Positions 1 to 8,584 of a stretch of DNA of 64,000 nt are shown here, piece after piece. Positions within the stretch are counted from its first letter, which is position 1; each line of letters opens with the position of its first letter. Origin of the DNA: Paragemmobacter straminiformis (GTDB lineage: Bacteria; Pseudomonadota; Alphaproteobacteria; Rhodobacterales; Rhodobacteraceae); contig NZ_JACLQD010000001.1 in assembly GCF_014243445.1 (NCBI RefSeq), positions 1,116,001 to 1,180,000 on the forward strand. Direction: 5' to 3'. A model generated the notes under the pieces. That model had not been told where the DNA came from, made no database searches, and was given only the letters and a program-made list of their open reading frames with translations. The position numbers and the translations under genes were made by a program.

Positions 1-1275
1 GGGCATGGTCACGCGACCAGCTTGCCGCAACATGCCCGGAATGATCGTGTGCATGGGTCGCTTGCCGCCTGCCGCCTCGTTCGCGTGGCCTTCGACCAGC
101 GAGAAACCGGCGCCGCGATTCTGGAAGTTGATGCCGAACTTGTCCGAGGCGAGGCCTGCGCCAAACCCCCAGAACACAGAGTAGATCAGGCTGACCGCCA
201 TACGGTCACGGTCGACCACGGTGATGTAGACCGTGTCTTTATGCACCGCCTCGGACAGGGGGGCCGGGGCGGCCATCGCACGCGCGGGGTCGATCAGCGC
301 GGCGAGTTTTGCTGCCGTCTCGGGGGAAAGCATTTGCCCCAGCCGCGTGACATGGTCGGCATCGGCCAGAAAACGGTTGCGGGCATCGTATGCCAGCTTT
401 GCCGCCTCAGCCTCGATATGCGCACGCGCGGCGCCCCAAGGGTCCATCGCGGCGATGTCGAAATGCTTCAGGATATTGGCCAGCAGGATCGCCGTCGCGC
501 CCTGCCCGTTCGGCGGATGCTCGACCAGCTCCACACCCTTGTATTCGCCCGAGACCGGCTCGGCGTAGTCGCAGGTCACGCCGGCGAAATCCTCGAGCGT
601 ATGCGTCCCGCCCAGAGCGCGTAACGAGGCGACCATATCCTCGGCCACTTCGCCCTCGTAAAAGCCTTTGCGCCCTTCGCGGGCCACGCGGCGCAGAACC
701 TCGGCCTGTCCGGGGGCGCGGAACATCTGGCCGGCTTTGGGAACCTGTCCGTCGACCAGATAGAAGCGCCGCGCGGCGCCCCTGAGGGCTTCTGCGTCAA
801 CGGCCCAGTCGAAGGCCACGCGGGGGGCCACGGGAACGCCTTCGTCCGCATAGCGGATGGCAGGGGCCAGCACGGCATCAAGCCCGAGCTTTCCCCAATC
901 TTCCGACAGCTTGCAAAAGGCGTTCACCGCGCCGGGCAAGGTCACAGCCTCGATCCCCTGGATGGGCACGGTGGCAAGACCGCGCGACCGCATTTCCGCG
1001 GCTGAATAATCACGCGGGGCGCGGCCGGAACCGTTCAGCGCGACGATCTTTTCGGAACCGGCCGGTTTCAGCAGAACGAAGCAGTCGCCGCCGATACCGG
1101 TCATTTGCGGTTCGCAAATTCCCAGAAGGACGGCACCGGCAATCGCGGCGTCGACGGCATTGCCGCCCGCCTTCAACACATCGACCGCGACGGATGCCGC
1201 GAGCGGATGCGATGTCGCGCACATGCCATTGGCCGCAAATGTCGCTGAACGACCCGGCCTGTGAAAATCGCGCAT
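1..1275 (-). CDS. gamma-glutamyltransferase family protein, partial
   Basis: The frame runs off the left edge, so about 425 residues of a protein that is normally 520-580 long are present. Gamma-glutamyltransferases cleave gamma-glutamyl bonds (glutathione and related substrates), usually in the periplasm, after self-processing at a Thr. The motif KDTVYITVVD places the candidate nucleophile at Thr348, followed by the family's NRGAGFSL block. The start is ATG at 1275 with GGGAGG 5 nt upstream. No clear signal peptide is seen, so this may be a cytoplasmic or YwrD-type member. The C-terminal part of the small subunit lies outside the window. Confidence 0.9.
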   Translation of the reverse strand, partial: MRDFHRPGRSATFAANGMCATSHPLAASVAVDVLKAGGNAVDAAIAGAVLLGICEPQMTGIGGDCFVLLKPAGSEKIVALNGSGRAPRDYSAAEMRSRGLATVPIQGIEAVTLPGAVNAFCKLSEDWGKLGLDAVLAPAIRYADEGVPVAPRVAFDWAVDAEALRGAARRFYLVDGQVPKAGQMFRAPGQAEVLRRVAREGRKGFYEGEVAEDMVASLRALGGTHTLEDFAGVTCDYAEPVSGEYKGVELVEHPPNGQGATAILLANILKHFDIAAMDPWGAARAHIEAEAAKLAYDARNRFLADADHVTRLGQMLSPETAAKLAALIDPARAMAAPAPLSEAVHKDTVYITVVDRDRMAVSLIYSVFWGFGAGLASDKFGINFQNRGAGFSLVEGHANEAAGGKRPMHTIIPGMLRQAGRVTMP

Positions 1276-1478
1276 GTCATCCTCCCTTGGTTAGGGCGGA
1301 AGGTAGGCGGCACCGATCCGATTGCCAAGCGTGGGGCGCAAGACCATGGAAACCCCGACATCGCCAGCTAGGTGGGGGCTGTCGCCAGCGATGCCGGGGT
1401 GAAGCTTTCAGTGCAGCTACTGCTCTGTTATCGGCACGGCTACGGGCAAGTTTAGGGGGGGATTCCGGCCTTTCTGCG

Positions 1479-1919
1479 TCAATTGTGACGAATCAGAAAC
1501 GAATCACCCGTGTCTTGCGCATTGTGTCCGGCAAGACGGAAGTCGAGAACGTTGCAGCCCAGACGGCGGCGCTGGACGAGTCTTTCGGTCAGCACACGAA
1601 TCAGGCCAAGGCCGAACCCGCCTTCGGGCAAGGTGGCCGGATCGTAGCGGTTCCCGCGGGTAAAGACCGGGGGCACGACGCCCTTGTCGAGAACCCTGCC
1701 GCACAACTGGCCGTGGCAGAGCCACAGGCTTGCGCTGACCGGCCCGTGCCCGCCGCCATAGGCATGTTCGGCGACGTTGTTCAGCACCTCGGCCATCACC
1801 AGAAGCGCGGTTTCCCGCTGCGCCGGAGCCAGCACGGCAAGGGGGCCACCCTCGATCCGCACAAGAGCTGCCCGCACCGCGAGGGGATCGGCAAGGAATT
1901 TTTCATGTGCGAGAAGCAC
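1479..1919 (-). CDS. RsbW-like anti-sigma factor / HATPase-domain protein
   Basis: A 146-residue single-domain GHKL ATPase. The N-box reads EVLNNVAEHA, the G1 box is DKG, and the G2 box is GGFGLGLI, all expected for ATP binding in RsbW/SpoIIAB-type serine kinases. It starts at GTG 3 nt after the stop of the upstream STAS gene, so the two are almost certainly co-translated as a partner-switch pair: the kinase would phosphorylate the STAS protein or bind a sigma or other target. No sigma factor or PP2C phosphatase lies beside it, so the output is unknown. Family assignment is firm; the role is inferred. Confidence 0.8.
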   Translation of the reverse strand: MLLAHEKFLADPLAVRAALVRIEGGPLAVLAPAQRETALLVMAEVLNNVAEHAYGGGHGPVSASLWLCHGQLCGRVLDKGVVPPVFTRGNRYDPATLPEGGFGLGLIRVLTERLVQRRRLGCNVLDFRLAGHNAQDTGDSFLIRHN

Positions 1920-1922
1920 GGT

Positions 1923-2258
1923 TCAATGCGCCGTTGCCGGACCAATCGGAACGACGGGATGAATGGTGAAAACGCTGTCCATGCGCGTCAGGCGAAACAC
2001 CCGCTCGACCGGCGGGGTCAGTGCGGCCAATTCCAGAACAACGCCTTCGGGCAAAAGCCGCCGCACCGCTACAATTGCGCCAAGCCCCGAAGAATCAAGG
2101 AAATTTACCGACCCAAGGTCAAGAATGACACGCCCTTCGGCATCGGCCACAGCGGCGCGGAACCGGTCTTTGAAGGCCAGCACGCCCGCAGCATCAAGCC
2201 GCGCGGCCGTGGTTGCGACGACCCGTGCTTGCGTGGTTTGGATGATCGAAAGCTCCAT
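1923..2258 (-). CDS. STAS-domain anti-sigma factor antagonist
   Basis: About 111 residues forming one STAS domain. The signature DLGSVNFLDSSGLGAIV contains the serines one of which is the phosphorylation site in SpoIIAA/RsbV proteins (S56/S57). It would bind or release the kinase encoded immediately downstream according to its phosphorylation state. ATG at 2258 is chosen over a GTG at 2276 because AGGAG lies 9 nt before it. It sits 56 nt downstream of hspQ on the same strand and may be read with it. Confidence 0.82.
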   Translation of the reverse strand: MELSIIQTTQARVVATTAARLDAAGVLAFKDRFRAAVADAEGRVILDLGSVNFLDSSGLGAIVAVRRLLPEGVVLELAALTPPVERVFRLTRMDSVFTIHPVVPIGPATAH

Positions 2259-2314
2259 CGCGCCTGTCTCCTGCACCGTGCTGCGGCACAGGCTAGGCGA
2301 CGAGACGTAAAGAT

Positions 2315-2641
2315 TCAGTTCATCTGGAACTGGAGCGGATAGCGCCCGTCCTCGAAATCACCGAACAGATCGCTAAGGTCCGGATGGCCCACCGGTTCGC
2401 CGGTTTCATCGGGGATCAGGTTCTGCTCGGACACATAGGCCACGTAGTAGCTTTGATCGTTTTCGGCGAGCAGGTGGTAGAACGGCTGGTCCTTGCGGGG
2501 ACGGCTGTCCTCGGGGATGGCGTCATACCATTCTTCGGTGTTGCTGAAGCGCGGGTCGACATCAAACACCACACCCCGGAAGGGATGTTTCTTGTGCTTG
2601 ACCACCTGCCCAAGGTGATATTTCGCATGCGTCGTAAACAT
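2315..2641 (-). CDS. hspQ: heat shock protein HspQ
   Basis: A 108-residue protein of the HspQ/YccV (hemimethylated-DNA-binding-like) family. Recognisable blocks are HPFRGVVFDVDP, the DQPFYHLL segment, and YVAYVSEQNL. In enterobacteria HspQ is a heat-induced specificity factor for Lon and affects DnaA stability; a similar cytoplasmic role is assumed here. The frame is open further upstream, but ATG at 2641 has GGGGAG about 9 nt before it and gives the normal family length. Confidence 0.88.
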   Translation of the reverse strand: MFTTHAKYHLGQVVKHKKHPFRGVVFDVDPRFSNTEEWYDAIPEDSRPRKDQPFYHLLAENDQSYYVAYVSEQNLIPDETGEPVGHPDLSDLFGDFEDGRYPLQFQMN

Positions 2642-2865
2642 GGCATCGTGCTCCCCACAGGAGATAAATAATCCCTTAGGCCATGGCTTGTCCATCCGAG
2701 AGGCTGGCCGATACGGGAAACAGTCTGTGACGCCAGCCCCCACAGTCGGCCACAATGGCGCGCCGCAGGCTGCGGCAATCGTGATCTGTGTTAATCCTTT
2801 GGGGCATTTCCTCCGGCCGCGTTTTCCCCTATCTTCGCCACAAAAGAATAAACCGCGAGGGGCAG

Positions 2866-3450
2866 ATGAGCAGACTTCTCCGCGCGTCGATCCTGTTGCT
2901 ACTTCTTGCCTCCTGCGGGGGCGGCAACTATTCGGCGCCCAGAAATTTGGACAACGCATGCGCCCTGCTGCGCGAGCGTCCGACCTATTACCGTGCGATG
3001 AAGGCGACCGAGCGGCGCTGGGGCATTCCCGTCCACGTCCAGATGGCAACGATCCATCAGGAATCGAAGTTCATCGGAAACGCCCGCACGCCGCACCGCT
3101 TTGCCTTGGGTGTGATCCCGATGGGGCGCCAGTCTTCGGCCTATGGATATTCACAGGCCATCGACAGCACCTGGGACGACTACCGCCGCGATGCGGGCCG
3201 CATGGGCGCGCGGCGCGACCGTATTCAGGATGCGACCGATTTCATGGGGTGGTACATGAACGAGACATCCGAAAAGCTGAACGTCCCGAAATGGGATGCC
3301 GCAAGCCAGTATCTTGCCTATCACGAAGGTCGCAACGGCTTTGCCAACCAAAGCTATCTGGGCAAGCCCTGGCTGATGGACGTGGCGGCCAAGGTCGGCA
3401 GCCGCGCCGAGATGTATCGCGGCCAGCTTGAAACCTGCGGCAGGCTTTAG
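2866..3450 (+). CDS. lipoprotein with lytic-transglycosylase (SLT)-like domain
   Basis: 194 residues. The N-terminus is a lipoprotein signal with lipobox LLASC, so the mature protein should be lipid-anchored. The body resembles the lysozyme-like SLT fold: HQESKF contains the candidate catalytic Glu, followed by AYGYSQAIDSTWDDY. Such proteins cleave peptidoglycan glycan strands at the membrane. ATG at 2866 follows GAGGGGCAG. It converges on lolA with one base between the stops. Whether it is an active transglycosylase is not shown; family level is fairly sure. Confidence 0.75.
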   Translation: MSRLLRASILLLLLASCGGGNYSAPRNLDNACALLRERPTYYRAMKATERRWGIPVHVQMATIHQESKFIGNARTPHRFALGVIPMGRQSSAYGYSQAIDSTWDDYRRDAGRMGARRDRIQDATDFMGWYMNETSEKLNVPKWDAASQYLAYHEGRNGFANQSYLGKPWLMDVAAKVGSRAEMYRGQLETCGRL

Positions 3451-3451
3451 A

Positions 3452-4051
3452 TCACTTCCGTTTGTCGGCTTCCGTCGCGATCGAGAACAGAGAGGGTGGC
3501 AAATCGCCGCCCTTTTTCATTTCGCCCAGAATGACCGTGGTCTGGCTGCCCAGATCATCGGTGATCACCCATTGGCGCAATTCGACGGGATCGGGCGTGA
3601 AAACCAGCTCGATGGTGCCGTATTCGGGATGGTCCGGGTCCTGCACGGCAAGCCGTGTCGTGGCGTCTTGTTCGACGTGCCCGACAACCATCCTTGCGCG
3701 CCCGAGATCGACCCCTTCGGCAAGGATCAGGCTGAGGGGCGTGCGGCTGAGCGGATATTGCTCGGGGGGCTGGTTCGACTTGGCGTCGAAAATCGCCACC
3801 TGCCCCCCGCCCGCCATCACAAGGCTGCGGTCGGGCGGATCATACTCGAACCGGACGCGACCGGGACGCTTGATATAGAGCTTTCCTGTCGAAATGGACC
3901 CGTCCGCGTTGACCTGCGTAAAGGGCGCTTCGACGGTGGTCAGACCGTTCACATAGCGGTTCAGATCGTTGATCGCGATCTTCTCGGCATGGGCCGGAAG
4001 GGACAGCATCAACGCGGCAATCGGGGCCAAAAGGGCGGTGCGCAGGGTCAT
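3452..4051 (-). CDS. lolA: outer-membrane lipoprotein carrier protein LolA
   Basis: 199 residues with a Sec signal peptide (about residues 1-22, ending in AHA). The mature part has the LolA pattern: an N-terminal helix, the [10 protein letters not shown] segment, [18 protein letters not shown], and a hydrophobic half-barrel. LolA carries lipoproteins through the periplasm from the LolCDE complex to the outer membrane. It is convergent with the lipoprotein gene on its 3' side and transcribed away from dadA, leaving about 287 nt of shared upstream space. Confidence 0.9.
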   Translation of the reverse strand: MTLRTALLAPIAALMLSLPAHAEKIAINDLNRYVNGLTTVEAPFTQVNADGSISTGKLYIKRPGRVRFEYDPPDRSLVMAGGGQVAIFDAKSNQPPEQYPLSRTPLSLILAEGVDLGRARMVVGHVEQDATTRLAVQDPDHPEYGTIELVFTPDPVELRQWVITDDLGSQTTVILGEMKKGGDLPPSLFSIATEADKRK

Positions 4052-4204
4052 GGGACAAGTATAGCGACGCCGCGGCCCGCTTCACAGGGTGGCATTGCGA
4101 TGTTGCGGAAAAGTGCCTGCCTCGTGATCGCCCGTCATCAAGCAATGAAGCGGCGAAAAATCCCGTCATGTCGCGGTCATTCTTCGCTATATCTGGACAA
4201 GGCA

Positions 4205-4235
4205 GAATAATCTTCGACAATTGCTTATTTTATTC
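4205..4235 (+). promoter_or_regulatory. AT-rich inverted repeat upstream of dadA
   Basis: GAATAA and TTATTC face each other in an AT-rich patch about 100 nt upstream of dadA, in a 287-nt intergenic stretch (4052-4338) that otherwise shows no gene. In other bacteria dadA is controlled by Lrp/AsnC regulators that bind AT-rich dyads; that this is such a site is only an inference. Confidence 0.3.
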
Positions 4236-4338
4236 GCGCTTTCTTCCAAGAACGGGAAGAACGGCGCGCAGCTTTGCCAGCACCTTGCGCGGCAATGCCT
4301 GCATCTTGCGGGAAATCTTCTTCAAGGCAGTGGCACTC

Positions 4339-5637
4339 ATGAAAATCGTGGTTCTCGGCTCTGGCGTCATCGGCGTGACCTCGGCGTGGTATCTGGCCAA
4401 GGCGGGGCACGAGGTGACGGTGATCGACCGTCAGGCTGGCCCCTCGCTCGAGACGTCCTTCGCCAATGCGGGCGAGATCAGCCCCGGCTATTCCTCGCCC
4501 TGGGCCGCGCCGGGCATCCCGCAAAAGGCGATCAAGTGGATGTTCATGAAACATGCGCCCCTGATCATCCAGCCGCGCCCCGATCTGGCGAAACTGGGCT
4601 GGATGGCGAAGATGCTCGCCAACTGCACGACCGAAGCCTACCAGACCAACAAGCGCCGCATGGTCCGCCTGGCCGAATACTCGCGCGATTGCCTGATGGA
4701 ACTGCGGTCCGAAACCGGCATTTCCTATGACGAACGCACCCAAGGCACGCTGCAACTCTTCCGCACGGCAAAACAGGTCGAGGCGGCAGCAAAGGACATC
4801 GACGTCCTGCGCGCCGACGGCGTGCCGTTCGAAGTGCTGGACCGCGACGCCTGCATCGCCGCCGAACCCGGCCTTGCCGCAGCGCGCGACAAGATCGCGG
4901 GCGGCCTGCGCCTGCCCGGCGACGAAACCGGCGACTGCTTCAAATTCACCAACAGCCTTGCCGACATGGCCGCCGCTGCCGGCGTGACCTTCCGCTACGG
5001 CATCTCCATCGACGGGCTGGAAGCCGCAGGTTCGCGTATCGAAGCTGTCCGCACCAGCACGGGCCGGATCACGGCAGATGCTTTCGTCGTGGCACTGGGC
5101 AGCTACTCGCCCTTCCTCGTGGCTCCCTTTGGCATCAAGCTGCCGGTCTATCCGGTCAAGGGCTACTCGATCACCGTTCCGATCACCGACGAAAGCCGCG
5201 CGCCGGTTTCGACCGTCATGGACGAGACCCACAAGATCGCCATTACCCGTCTGGGCGACCGCATCCGCGTGGGCGGCATGGCCGAAATCGCGGGCTTTGA
5301 CCTGTCGCTCAACCCGAAACGCCGCGCCACGCTGGAACATTCGGTCGAGGATCTTTTCGGCGGCGCGGGCGACCAGTCGCGCGCCAGCTTCTGGACCGGA
5401 CTGCGCCCGATGACACCCGATGGCACCCCCGTCGTGGGCCGTTCGCCGGTTTCGAACCTGTTCCTGAACACCGGCCACGGCACGCTCGGCTGGACGATGG
5501 CGGCAGGGTCGGGCCGTGTGCTTGCCGACATCGTCTCGGGCCGTGCGACAGAAATCGAAAGCGCCGACCTCGGCTTTGCCCGTTACGAACGCAAGGTGAC
5601 GCGGCCTGCACGGGTCGGCGCGGCCTTGCCTGCGTGA
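4339..5637 (+). CDS. dadA: D-amino acid dehydrogenase
   Basis: 432 residues, the same length as the enterobacterial enzyme. The FAD-binding dinucleotide motif GSGVIG is at residues 7-12, followed by the [17 protein letters not shown] block typical of DadA, and the C-terminal [12 protein letters not shown] and [10 protein letters not shown] segments that close the FAD site. The enzyme oxidises D-amino acids (mainly D-alanine) to keto acids and passes electrons to the membrane quinone pool. The frame is open further upstream, but ATG at 4339 fits the family N-terminus [12 protein letters not shown]. Confidence 0.95.
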   Translation: MKIVVLGSGVIGVTSAWYLAKAGHEVTVIDRQAGPSLETSFANAGEISPGYSSPWAAPGIPQKAIKWMFMKHAPLIIQPRPDLAKLGWMAKMLANCTTEAYQTNKRRMVRLAEYSRDCLMELRSETGISYDERTQGTLQLFRTAKQVEAAAKDIDVLRADGVPFEVLDRDACIAAEPGLAAARDKIAGGLRLPGDETGDCFKFTNSLADMAAAAGVTFRYGISIDGLEAAGSRIEAVRTSTGRITADAFVVALGSYSPFLVAPFGIKLPVYPVKGYSITVPITDESRAPVSTVMDETHKIAITRLGDRIRVGGMAEIAGFDLSLNPKRRATLEHSVEDLFGGAGDQSRASFWTGLRPMTPDGTPVVGRSPVSNLFLNTGHGTLGWTMAAGSGRVLADIVSGRATEIESADLGFARYERKVTRPARVGAALPA

Positions 5638-5650
5638 TTTCGCACTCGGA

Positions 5651-5724
5651 CAAATATCCTCGGGGGGTGAGCCCCGCAGGGGCGAGGGGGGCTGACAGCC
5701 CCCCTGATTTTTCGCAGAAAAATC
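5651..5724. repeat. dispersed box-plus-hairpin element, copy 1, with two extra hairpins
   Basis: Between the convergent dadA and caspase-like genes lie, in order: the box CAAATATCCTCGGGG (5651-5665); a perfect hairpin GCCCC-GCA-GGGGC (5671-5683); a perfect hairpin GGGGGGCT-GAC-AGCCCCCC (5686-5704); and a perfect hairpin GATTTTTC-GCA-GAAAAATC (5706-5724). All three loops are exactly 3 nt. The box-plus-hairpin pattern recurs at 39381 and 44829, and the last hairpin recurs at 46489. A role as transcription end or RNA-stability element is inferred from its place between two 3' ends. Confidence 0.7.
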
Positions 5725-5725
5725 G

Positions 5726-7378
5726 TCAGTTCCCCAACCTCAGGACCGCCCCTGCCAAAAGGGCAACGGTGGTCGTCTGGTCGAGGTATCCTGTCGCATC
5801 CATGTTCCGCGCTTCCTGAAACCGGCGGATCGCACGGCGGGTGCGGTCGTCGAACTGGCCATCGACCTTGCCCGGTTTCAGGCCCAGCGCGTCGAGCCGT
5901 GTTTCGATGACGCGCCGCGCTTCCGGCCCCAGCCCGAGGGCGGCTTCGACCGCCTCCTGTCGCGCCGTCTGGTCGCCGCTTTCCGCTTCCGACGTCAAAG
6001 CGTCGATTCGCGCCTGGGCTTCGCCTGCGAATGCCCCGTCGGGATAGCTTGCAAGATAGTCCTGATAGGATGCGATGGTCTGATCGCGCGAGGCCAAATC
6101 CCATGCCGCGCGGTCGGCCGCTTCGGCCTGATCCATCCGGTCGGCTTCGGATGCTTTCAGGCGCTCTTCGGCCAAGTCGGCATAAAGCCCGTCGGGATAG
6201 CGTTTGAGATAGGTGCGCAGGCCGGCTTCATCGCCTGCGGCACCGGTTTCCTGCCAATAGGCGCGGTCTTCGGCCTCGACCGCCTTTTGCCGCGCGGCGG
6301 CCTCGGCCTCGAGCGCGGCGGAACGTGCGTCGGCCTGTTCGGTCAGTTTCACGATCTGGTCGCGGGTCAGGTAAGAGGTGGCCTCGTAGCCGTTTTTCTT
6401 CTGCCATGCGGCGATGGCGGTGCGCGACCCGGCGCCGAAAACCCCGTCGATCCCTTTCGGGTCGTATCCCACAAGTGACAGACCGCGCTGTATCGCGCGG
6501 CGGTCATCGCGGTTCAGGGCAAGTGCTGCCTCTGCCTCGCGCGCCTCGCGTTGCGGTTCTGCCTTGATGCGGGCGATCTCGGCCCGCGCCTCGTCGAGAT
6601 AGCGCCCTTTGGCGTAGCGTTTGGCATAGGCCTCATAGGCGCCAAGCGTGCCCTGCTCGACCGTGCTTTCCCAGAAGACCGCTTCGGCATCGGGTCCGGG
6701 CAAGGGGTCGGCCGCAGCGCCCGCGTCCGCCGGACGGAAGGGCACCAGACCGGACAGAAAACCGTCTGCCGTCAGGTCGGGATTGGCGTCGAGCATCACG
6801 GCCAGAGATTGGCCCCGCAGCGGCAGCGCGCGCGCCACGAAATCGGCAACCCGCGCCGCATCGCCACGGATCAGGGTCACCCCCTGCGGCACGGGAACCG
6901 ACCCGATCCCCGGGTCGAGACCGGGACCAAGCGGCAAGCGGCGAGGCTCGGTTCCCAGCACGACGACCGCGCCGCCCGGAGCTTCGGACGCCACCTCAAG
7001 CACCGTCGCAAGGGAAATGCCGACACCGTCGACCGTGGCAAGGTCGGGCACCGATGCTTCGACCCCCAGAAACCATGTATTGCTCGCGGCCTGTGCGAAG
7101 TGGCCGGACAGGACGATGACCAGACGCCCGTTTTCCGGCGCGGCCTGAACGAGCGGCGAAAGAAGGCCACGGATTTCGGGGGCTTGCATATCCTGACCCG
7201 AGGTGACGTCGAACCCCGCAGCCTGTAGCGCATCGACGGCACCCAAGGCGGCGTCAGCCTCGGTTATGTCGGCACCATCCGAATAATTCTCGTTCCCGAC
7301 GATGACGGCGCGATCCTGCGCCCAAAGGGGAACTGCGGTGCAGAGCAAAAAGGCGGCAAGGCTGATCGGGCGGAACAT
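5726..7378 (-). CDS. secreted caspase-like (inactive) protein with two peptidoglycan-binding domains
   Basis: 550 residues from ATG 7378; the frame is open further upstream but this start begins a clear signal peptide ending at LWAQ. Residues 23-200 resemble the caspase-like C14 fold: the His motif is present (LSGH, His93), but the place of the catalytic Cys reads VVLGTEP (Thr143), and the mature protein has no cysteine at all. Two PG_binding_1-type domains follow at about 290-345 and 485-545. Three repeats of about 35 residues, with the theme Y..YL..YP.G...A, lie near 235-270, 374-410 and 425-460. It is probably a periplasmic wall-binding scaffold rather than a protease. Confidence 0.72.
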   Translation of the reverse strand: MFRPISLAAFLLCTAVPLWAQDRAVIVGNENYSDGADITEADAALGAVDALQAAGFDVTSGQDMQAPEIRGLLSPLVQAAPENGRLVIVLSGHFAQAASNTWFLGVEASVPDLATVDGVGISLATVLEVASEAPGGAVVVLGTEPRRLPLGPGLDPGIGSVPVPQGVTLIRGDAARVADFVARALPLRGQSLAVMLDANPDLTADGFLSGLVPFRPADAGAAADPLPGPDAEAVFWESTVEQGTLGAYEAYAKRYAKGRYLDEARAEIARIKAEPQREAREAEAALALNRDDRRAIQRGLSLVGYDPKGIDGVFGAGSRTAIAAWQKKNGYEATSYLTRDQIVKLTEQADARSAALEAEAAARQKAVEAEDRAYWQETGAAGDEAGLRTYLKRYPDGLYADLAEERLKASEADRMDQAEAADRAAWDLASRDQTIASYQDYLASYPDGAFAGEAQARIDALTSEAESGDQTARQEAVEAALGLGPEARRVIETRLDALGLKPGKVDGQFDDRTRRAIRRFQEARNMDATGYLDQTTTVALLAGAVLRLGN

Positions 7379-7452
7379 GGGCAGACCTCCAAAGATTTCC
7401 TGACAAAACCCTTGGCCCGCCCGCTTTGTTCCGTCGGACCGAAGCGAAGCCG

Positions 7453-7635
7453 TCAGACCATGTCGCGCGACAGGCGCATATAGGTGAACATGCCTGTCAG
7501 AAAGCCTGCGAAGGCCAGCAACCCGGCGGTTACCATCTGCTGGGGGTCTTCGATCCGTGCCGAGAGGGCAAGATAACCGAAGGCCCAGAAACCCGACCAG
7601 CTTACGACGCAGGCCACGGCGATCACTTTGCGCAT
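7453..7635 (-). CDS. small two-helix membrane protein
   Basis: 60 residues with two hydrophobic stretches (about residues 4-25 and 34-52) separated by a short polar loop, ending in RLSRDMV. A strong ribosome site (GGAGGGGAGT) lies directly before ATG 7635, which supports it as a real gene. I do not recognise a family. It stands between the caspase-like gene and rfbA, all on the same strand, but with gaps of about 75 nt on each side. Confidence 0.65.
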   Translation of the reverse strand: MRKVIAVACVVSWSGFWAFGYLALSARIEDPQQMVTAGLLAFAGFLTGMFTYMRLSRDMV

Positions 7636-7711
7636 ACTCCCCTCCTCCCAAAGGTTCGTTGGCGCAAGCGTAACCCAAGTGGCGCAAAACGCATCATCTA
7701 TTCTGCATATG

Positions 7712-8584
7712 TCATTCCGAAAGGACCGAGGCGAGGTAGCGCCCGTAGTCGTTCTTGCGGAACACCTCGGCCCGCGCCGCCAATTGCGCTGCCGAAATGA
7801 ACCCCGCGCGATAGGCGATTTCGTCAGGGCTGCCGACTTGCAGGCCCTGACGGTCGGTCAGGGTGCGGACGAAGTTTCCGGCGTCCAGCAGCGAGCCGTG
7901 GGTTCCGGTGTCAAGCCAAGCGAAACCGCGGCCCATCTTCTCGACCTGAAGGGACCCTTCCTCGCGGTAGATTTCCAGAAGATCGACGATTTCCAGCTCG
8001 CCCCGAACCGATGGCTTCACGCCCCGGGCCAGTCGGGGCGCGCGGCCGTCGAGGTAGTAAAGCCCGGTGACCGCATAGTTCGACGGCGGCACGGCGGGTT
8101 TTTCGATGATGTGCTGCACGCGGCCATCCTTGTCGAAAGCCACGACGCCGTAGCGTTCCGGATCGGCCACGCGGTAACCGAACACCGTGCCGCCATCGCG
8201 CTGCGCATCGGCGCGTGCCAGCGTTTCGGGCAGACCGTGACCGAAAAAGATGTTGTCACCCAGCACCATCGCGCTTGGCGCTCCGTCGAGAAAATCTTCG
8301 GCCAGCAGATAGGCCTGCGCCAGCCCGTCGGGCGAGGGCTGGACGATATAGGTGAAGGAAAGGCCCCATTGCGAGCCATCGCCCATCAGGCGCTTGAACT
8401 GGGCCTGATCCTCTGGCGTGGTGATGATGGCGATCTCGCGGATGCCACCCAGCATCAGCACGGACAGCGGGTAATAGATCATCGGTTTGTCGTAGAGCGG
8501 CAAAAGCTGCTTTGACACGCCCATGGTGATCGGCCAGAGCCGCGTGCCGGATCCGCCCGCCAGAATGATCCCCTTGCGCTGCAT
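7712..8584 (-). CDS. rfbA: glucose-1-phosphate thymidylyltransferase
   Basis: 290 residues. The nucleotidyltransferase signature [16 protein letters not shown] opens the protein, followed by [18 protein letters not shown] and the VLGDNIFFG metal-site block. It joins dTTP and glucose-1-phosphate to give dTDP-glucose, the first step to dTDP-L-rhamnose. ATG 8584 overlaps the rfbD stop by one base (TGATG). It is the last gene of the rfbC-B-D-A operon. The product feeds surface polysaccharide synthesis. Confidence 0.95.
   Translation of the reverse strand: MQRKGIILAGGSGTRLWPITMGVSKQLLPLYDKPMIYYPLSVLMLGGIREIAIITTPEDQAQFKRLMGDGSQWGLSFTYIVQPSPDGLAQAYLLAEDFLDGAPSAMVLGDNIFFGHGLPETLARADAQRDGGTVFGYRVADPERYGVVAFDKDGRVQHIIEKPAVPPSNYAVTGLYYLDGRAPRLARGVKPSVRGELEIVDLLEIYREEGSLQVEKMGRGFAWLDTGTHGSLLDAGNFVRTLTDRQGLQVGSPDEIAYRAGFISAAQLAARAEVFRKNDYGRYLASVLSE

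Noticed and set aside
1194-2342. Plus-strand open frame across the STAS and HATPase genes
   Set aside because: Both minus-strand genes have clear domains and coupled starts; the plus frame has none.
7001-7378. Active metacaspase reading of the 5726-7378 gene, using LDAN near residue 197 as the Cys motif
   Set aside because: That motif has Asn instead of Cys and lies about 100 residues after the His, too far for the fold; no Cys exists in the mature protein.
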